From Calliphora vicina (Eukaryota > Arthropoda > Insecta > Diptera > Calliphoridae), in NCBI RefSeq assembly GCF_958450345.1, contig NC_088782.1, positions 105,864,358 to 105,928,357 on the forward strand: a stretch of DNA of 64,000 nucleotides, written 5' to 3'. Made by a program: the position numbers and the translations under genes. The notes beneath the pieces were generated by a model that made no database searches, had not been told where the DNA came from, and saw only the letters and a list, made by a program, of their open reading frames with translations. Positions 58,541 through 64,000 of this stretch are shown one piece after another; the first letter of the stretch is position 1; every line of letters begins with the position of its first letter.

Positions 58541-58597
58541 GGGCGTATGAACAATAATATTAAATAAATTAATAAAATTAATATTAATCATACGTAC
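58541..58597. repeat. Inverted pair of CGTATG cores
   Basis: GGCGTATGAACAATAATATT and TTAATATTAATCATACG face each other across a short AT spacer, forming a near-palindrome 0.3 kb before array 3. Confidence 0.75.
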
Positions 58598-58839
58598 AGC
58601 TAAAAACCTCTGTAATAAATCTTAATAAATTATAGGAATTATTAAATTCGCATATATTTTTAATATTTTATATGTAACAAAAATTAATAAAATTAACAGT
58701 CCGTTTATCTATGTTAAAAAGTGAAAATATTGTATGAAAATCATTGGAAAATATTTAAAACTTGTTTAATTTTACTCTTCTTTTGGCTTAAAGGACTTGA
58801 TTTCATATTTAAGAGATGAAAAACATTATCACCTCTAGA

Positions 58840-60920
58840 CTCATCTATAGTATTTTCTTGTCTGAATTCTCGTCTATAGTCTTATCAACAGCCTCATTCA
58901 TCTATAGTATTGTCTCTAGTCTCATCATCTCCACCTAAAATTTCATCTTTAGTCACGTCGAAAATCTCGTATTTAGTCTCGTCTATAATCTCGTCTATAG
59001 TTTCGTCTTTAGACTCGTCTCCAGTCTCGTCTCGTCTATAGTCTCGTCTATAGTCTCGTCTATAGTCTCGTCTATAGTCTCGTCTATAGTCTCGTCTATA
59101 GTCTCGTCTATAGTCTCGTCTATAGTCTCGTCTATAGTCTCGTCTATAGTCTCGTCTATAGTCTCGTCTATAGTCTCGTCTATAGTCTCGTCTATAGTCT
59201 CGTCTATAGTCTCGTCTATAGTCTCGTCTATAGTCTCGTCTATAGTCTCGTCTATAGTCTCGTCTATAGTCTCGTCTATAGTCTCGTCTATAGTCTCGTC
59301 TATAGTCTCGTCTATAGTCTCGTCTATAGTCTCGTCTATAGTCTCGTCTGTAGTCTCGTCTATAGTCTCGTCTATAGTCTCGTCTATAGTCTCGTCTATA
59401 GTCTCGTCTATAGTCTCGTCTATAGTCTCGTCTATAGTCTCGTCTATAGTCTCGTCTATAGTCTCGTCTATAGTCACGTCTATAATCTATTTTTGTCTCG
59501 TTACTATTCTTGTCCGTAGATTCGTCTAAAATTTCATCTTTAGTCACGTTGAAAATCTCGTATGTAGTCTCGTCTATAATCTCGTCTATAGTTTCGTCTT
59601 TAGACTCGTCTCCAGTCTCGTCTCTGGTATCTTCTCTAGTCTCGAGACTATAGTCTCGTCTATAGTCTCGTCTATAGTCTCGTCTATAGTCTCGTCTATA
59701 GTCTCGTCTATAGTCTCGTCTATAGTCTCGTCTATAGTCTCGTCTATAGTCTCGTCAATAGTCTCGTCTATAGTCTCGTCTATAGTCTCGTCTATAGTAT
59801 CGTCTATAGTCTCGTCTATAGTCTCGTCTATAGTCTCGTCTATAGTATCGTCTATAGTCTCGTCTATAGTCTCGTCTATAGTCTCGTCTATAGTCTCGTC
59901 TATAGTCTCGTCTATAGTCTCGTCTATAGTCTCGTCTATAGTCTCGTCTATAGTCTCGCCTATAGTCTCGTCTATAGTCTCGTCTATAGTCTCGTCTATA
60001 GTCTCGTCTATAGTCTCGTCTATAGTCTCGTCTATAGTCTATTCTATAGTCTCGTCTATTGTCTCGTCTATAGTCTCGTCTATAGTCTCGTCTATTGTGT
60101 CGTCTCCAGTCTCGTCTATAGTCTCGTCAATAGTCTCGTCTATAGTCTCGTCTATAGTCTCGTCTATAGTCTCGTCTATAGTCTTGTCTATAGTCTCGTC
60201 TATAGTCTCGTCTATAGTCTCGTCTATAGTCTCGTCTATAGTCTCGTCTATAGTCTCGTCTATAGTCTCGTCTATAGTCTCGTCTATAGTCTCGTCTATA
60301 GTCTCGTCTATAGTCTCATCTATAGTCTCGTCTATAGTCTCGTCTATAGTCTCGTCTATAGTCTCGTCTATAGTATCGTCTATAGTCTCGTCTATAGTCT
60401 CGTCTATAGTCTCGTCTATTGTGTCGTCTCCAGTCTCGTCTATAGTCTCGTCAATAGTCTCGTCTATAGTCTCGTCTATAGTCTCGTCTATAGTCTCGTC
60501 TATAGTCTCGTCTATAGTATCGTCTATAGTCTCGTCTATAGTCTCGTCTATAGTCTCGTCTATAGTCTCGTCTATAGTATCGTCTATAGTCTCGTCTATA
60601 GTCTCGTCTATAGTCTCGTCTATAGTCTCGTCTATAGTCTCGTCAATAGTCTCGTCTATAGTCTCGTCTATAGTCTCGTCTATAGTCTATTCTATAGTCT
60701 CTTCGTTTGTCTCGTCTATAGTCTCGACTATAGTCTCGTCTATTGTGTCGTCTCCAGTCTCGTCTATATTCTCTCTATAGTCTCATCTCCAGTCTCGCCT
60801 ATAGTCTATTCTATAGTCTCGTCTATAGTCTCGTCAATAGTCTCGTCTATAGTCTCGTCTATAGTCTCGTCTATAGTCTCGTCTATAGTCTCGTCTATAG
60901 TATCGTCTCTCGGTCATCTG
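58840..60920. repeat. Minisatellite array 3: TATAGTCTCGTC in two blocks
   Basis: 59025-59475 holds about 37 nearly identical units, and 59645-60905 about 105. A mixed leader (TTTCATCTTTAGTCACGT, CTCGTCTCCAGTCTCG) stands before each block (58935 and 59527), so leader plus array has been duplicated as one unit of about 590 bp. In the second block TCTATTGTGTCGTCTCCAG recurs at 60091, 60415 and 60739, a 324-bp higher-order repeat of 27 units. Confidence 0.95.
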
Positions 60921-62128
60921 TAGGTTCATCAGTAATCTTCTCTCTTGCATCTTCTATATAGTAGTATCTATAATCTCAACTGCTGATTCGTTACATGTCA
61001 GAATTTGTACTAATTTTCTTTACAACACACTTTAGCAAACATACGTAAAAAAAACCTGTAACTGAAACCAGTTTTCTTTTTAAATTAATAAAGTACATAA
61101 TATACTTTTTATATATTAAAATGCAATTTGTAGCCAAGTGCCGGAAACCATAAGTTATGCATTTTACTACCACTAACAATATTTTTCTTCCACTCTTACA
61201 TGTAAATCCCCTTGAAGTACAGCATAAATGAATGTTAAATAATGAAAAAATGTACAAGAATCAAAGGCAACATATGTACCATTTGCAGAGAGCGTTAACG
61301 ATTTTTATAACATTTAAAAATTCCTTTTTCTCTATATAAACGTGCATACATATTTAGTGTAATAATGTTTTCTTTCTCTTTATAACAAGATCATGTTAAG
61401 TACATTAAAAATAAATGATTGTATGTAAAAAAATAGCTATTTTACTTGGTTTTTTTTTTTCTGTTACATTCTTTCAATTTTACTGTGTAATGCATAGCAT
61501 TTCATCTAGCAGACAAATTGAATTTTACGCTATAGTTTCATGCACAAGTACTCGTGAAGATACACAGTAGTTTTACATATAAATTACAAAAACACATGTT
61601 AGTATGTAAAGTAAATGAATATGTATTTACGTATATGTATCTCAACATATACGTAGAAGCATAAAACTAATATTAGTTTGAGTAAAATATATGCATGTGT
61701 TCAAGTATGAAAACACACTCTTATCAATTGCCAAAAGACAGAGTTTTTAAATGCGTGAGTGAGTGTTTTTTTAGGGGAAAAAGTAAATTGAAATTGTATG
61801 TTTTACGTATCATTTGTTCAAGATTTTGTTGCTTAAAGAGGGTTGAAATAATAAGAAATTTGATTGGAAAAAAAATGCAAGGAAAATAGAGAACTTGTAA
61901 GGGAATAAAATTAACTTAAACAAATTTATAACACGTACTTGATGATTTTCAATATGAATATTCAATAAAGTTTGACATCATTCGTAGTTCTCTATATATT
62001 AAAAATTTAGCTTCAGTTTTAGATCTTTAGAGGGTTTAAGTTTTATTTAAATTTTAGGTCTTTATATTGTAAAAGTTATGCTTTAATAGTCTTTATAGAT
62101 TGCAACTTTTCGATGGTTTTTTGGTAGG
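60921..62128. other. AT-rich non-coding stretch
   Basis: No gene. Repeated ACATATACGTA-type phrases near 61620-61660; otherwise featureless. Confidence 0.5.
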
Positions 62129-62182
62129 AGGCGTATCTGCAATATTAAATAATTTAAATAAATTAATATTAATCATACGTAC
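62129..62182. repeat. Inverted pair of CGTATG cores
   Basis: AGGCGTATCTGCAATATTAA faces TTAATATTAATCATACG across an AT spacer, 0.15 kb before array 4, in the same layout as 58541-58597 about 3.59 kb to the left. Confidence 0.75.
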
Positions 62183-62299
62183 GAGTAAACTTCAGTCATA
62201 AATCGTAATAAATTACAGAAATTAATTAAGGTGTAATTGTGTAAATATTGTAAGAAAATCACTAGAAAATATTTTGAATTTATTGTATTTCTAGTATAT

Positions 62300-63760
62300 A
62301 GTCTGTTGTAAATTTCTTGTATAGCCTCATCTATATTAACGTACAACTTTTCACCTCTAGTCTCGTATAAAGTCTTGTCTATACTCTCATCTCCACTATC
62401 GCCTATTTTCTTGCCTCCAGTCTCACATCTGGTCTAAGTCTCATCTGTACTATCTTCTGTAGTCTGGTCTATAGTCTCGCCACTATTCCCACCTGTAGCC
62501 TCACCTCTATTATCGCCCCATGTCTCACCTATCATCTCGCCTCCAGGCTCATATCTAATTTCGTCTATAGTCTCGCTTCCAGTCTCGTCTCTTGTAACGG
62601 CTCTATTCTTTAGGTATGTCTGTGGATATGTCTCTATTTCGTCTATAGCCTCATCTGTAATCTCCTTTATAGTCTCGTCTATAGTCTCGGCTCTAATCAC
62701 GTTTCTAGTATAGCCTCTAGCCTCGGCTCTAGTTATCCCCTTACTCCGTCTATATTCTCGTCAAAATCTCATCTGTAATCTCCTTTATACTTTCGTCTAT
62801 AGTATCGACTATAGTCTCGACTATGGTATCGGCTCTCTTCTATAGCCTTGCCTCCAACCTGGCCTCTATTATCAATTCTAGTTCCAAATTTAGTCTGGTA
62901 TCTGGCCTCGTCTCTAGTTTCAAATATATTCCCACCTCTCGTATCTTCTCGCCTCTAACCTCGCTTCTGGCTCGCCTCTATTCTCGGATCTAGTTACGTC
63001 TCTATTCCGTCTACAGTCTCGCCTGTCATCTCCGTTTCATCTATAGACTCAACTATAGTCTCGGCTTTAATCTCGTTTCTATTCTTGTCTCTAGTCTCGG
63101 CTCTAGTTACGCCTCTATTTCGTCTATAGTTTTGTCATAATCTCATCTGTAATCTCCTTTATACTCTCGTCTATAGTATTGACTATAGTCTCGACTACGG
63201 TCTCGGCTCTAGTCTCTTCTATTGCCTTCATCTCATCTCTAATCTCGGCTCTAGCTACGCCTCTATTCCGTCTACAGTCTCGTCTGTTATCTCCTTTATA
63301 ATCTCGTTTCTAGTCTTGCCTCTAGTCTTGGTTCTAGTTACGCCTCTACTCCGTCTATAGTCTCGTCTAAATCTCATTTGTAATCTCCTTTATACTTTCG
63401 TCTATAGTGTCAAATATAGTCCAATCTCGCTTTTAGTATCGGCTCTAGTTACGCCTCTATTCCGTCCATAGTCTCGTCCTTTGTACTCGTCTCTAGTATC
63501 GGATCTATTCTCGTCTCTAGTATCGGCTCTATTCTCACCTCTAACCTCGCTTCTAGTCTCGCCTCTAGTCTCGCCTCTAGTCTCGGCTCTAGTTACACCT
63601 CTATTCCATCTATAGTCTCGTCTGTAATCTCCTTTATAGTCTCGTCTATAGTATCGTCTATTGTCACGACTATAGTCTTCGCCTCTAGTTCTTAATCTAT
63701 TCCATCCTGTCATATATCGTCTCGCCTCTACTCTCGTCTCTAGTATTGTAATGTACAAAA
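62300..63760. repeat. Minisatellite array 4: old, decayed 12-bp units
   Basis: Units such as CTCTAGTCTCGC, GGCTCTAGTTACGC and TATAGTCTCGTC are mixed with indels. A longer block (CTCATCTGTAATCTCCTTTA, then TCGTCTATAGTAT..GACTATAGTCTCGAC) recurs at about 62767 and 63141, a period of about 374 bp, and more partially at 63369. Clearly related to arrays 1-3 but far more diverged. Confidence 0.9.
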
Positions 63761-64000
63761 CGAAAACTCGATGTGAAAATGTTGCAATACCATAAACACA
63801 TGAGATAAAACCTCCCATTACATTTTACTTGTAAAAACAAATAAAACCGCATTGGGTGTGGGCAGTTTAGAAGAGAGAGGACTGCGGGAGCCATTAAGTT
63901 GCTAGCAACAGTCGGATTGGGGTAGTTCGGTCCTTCCCTATCTAAATGCATGTTCAATTACAAAGTTTTTTATAGACTCCCTATTTTGTGTTTGAATAAA
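63761..64000. other. Unassigned flank
   Basis: Mixed-composition sequence running off the window; no gene or repeat recognised. Confidence 0.4.

Noticed and set aside
58894..60961. DETI and RRDY repeat proteins from array 3
   Set aside because: Same cause: tandem 12-bp units with no supporting gene structure.
49395..63760. CRISPR array
   Set aside because: The repeats are 12 bp and contiguous, with no unique spacers, in a eukaryotic sequence with no cas genes.
1..64000. tRNA, rRNA or other structural RNA genes
   Set aside because: No cloverleaf with a GGTTCGA-type T arm and no rRNA-like blocks were seen on either strand by reading.

Overview
The window is a piece of an insect nuclear genome, most likely a higher (brachyceran, probably calyptrate) fly. 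The DNA is very AT-rich and gene-poor. It is filled with decayed transposons typical of Diptera: mariner/Tc1, hAT-like, piggyBac-like, Helitron, RTE and RNase H-bearing LINEs, and LTR-like sequence. It also carries two related families of roughly 0.7-kb dispersed repeats that share the ends ACAAGTAAGARAG and GGGTATAAA. No host protein-coding gene is recognisable. Two plus-strand sites with strong splice signals (near 18.6 and 57.9 kb) hint that the window lies inside one giant intron, possibly one removed by recursive splicing.

Layout. 0-20 kb: Helitron scrap at the left edge, dispersed repeats, a mariner fossil behind a 365-bp tandem repeat, an RNase H LINE fossil cut by a small MITE, a second DDE-transposase fossil, an expanded dispersed repeat (16.0-17.8 kb) with its own MITE, and a foldback element. 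20.4-22.9 kb: a nest of three inverted-repeat elements. One of them, with a perfect 8-bp target duplication, splits a THAP-type zinc-finger coding fragment. 23-31.8 kb: a miniature piggyBac-like element, an RTE reverse-transcriptase fossil, a second mariner fossil, more dispersed repeats and two copies of an LTR-like sequence.

32-48 kb: an AT-rich tract built largely from a diverged repeat of about 330 bp whose best-kept part is the core CGTATGATTAATATTAAT. Regular arrays lie at 40.9-43.3 and 46.1-47.5 kb, with single copies on either side. A DDE transposon carrying further insertions sits inside the first array.

49.4-63.8 kb: a cluster of minisatellite arrays of a 12-bp unit (TATAGTCTCGTC, or TGTAGTCTCGTC in one array). 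They range from highly uniform to badly decayed and show higher-order repeats. Inverted pairs of the CGTATG core lie a few hundred bases before two of the arrays. The one intact gene of the window is here: a 335-residue DD37E-type Tc1/mariner transposase (52840-53847) in a 1,298-bp element with perfect 27-bp terminal inverted repeats and TA target duplications. It sits at the edge of the largest array and looks recently inserted.
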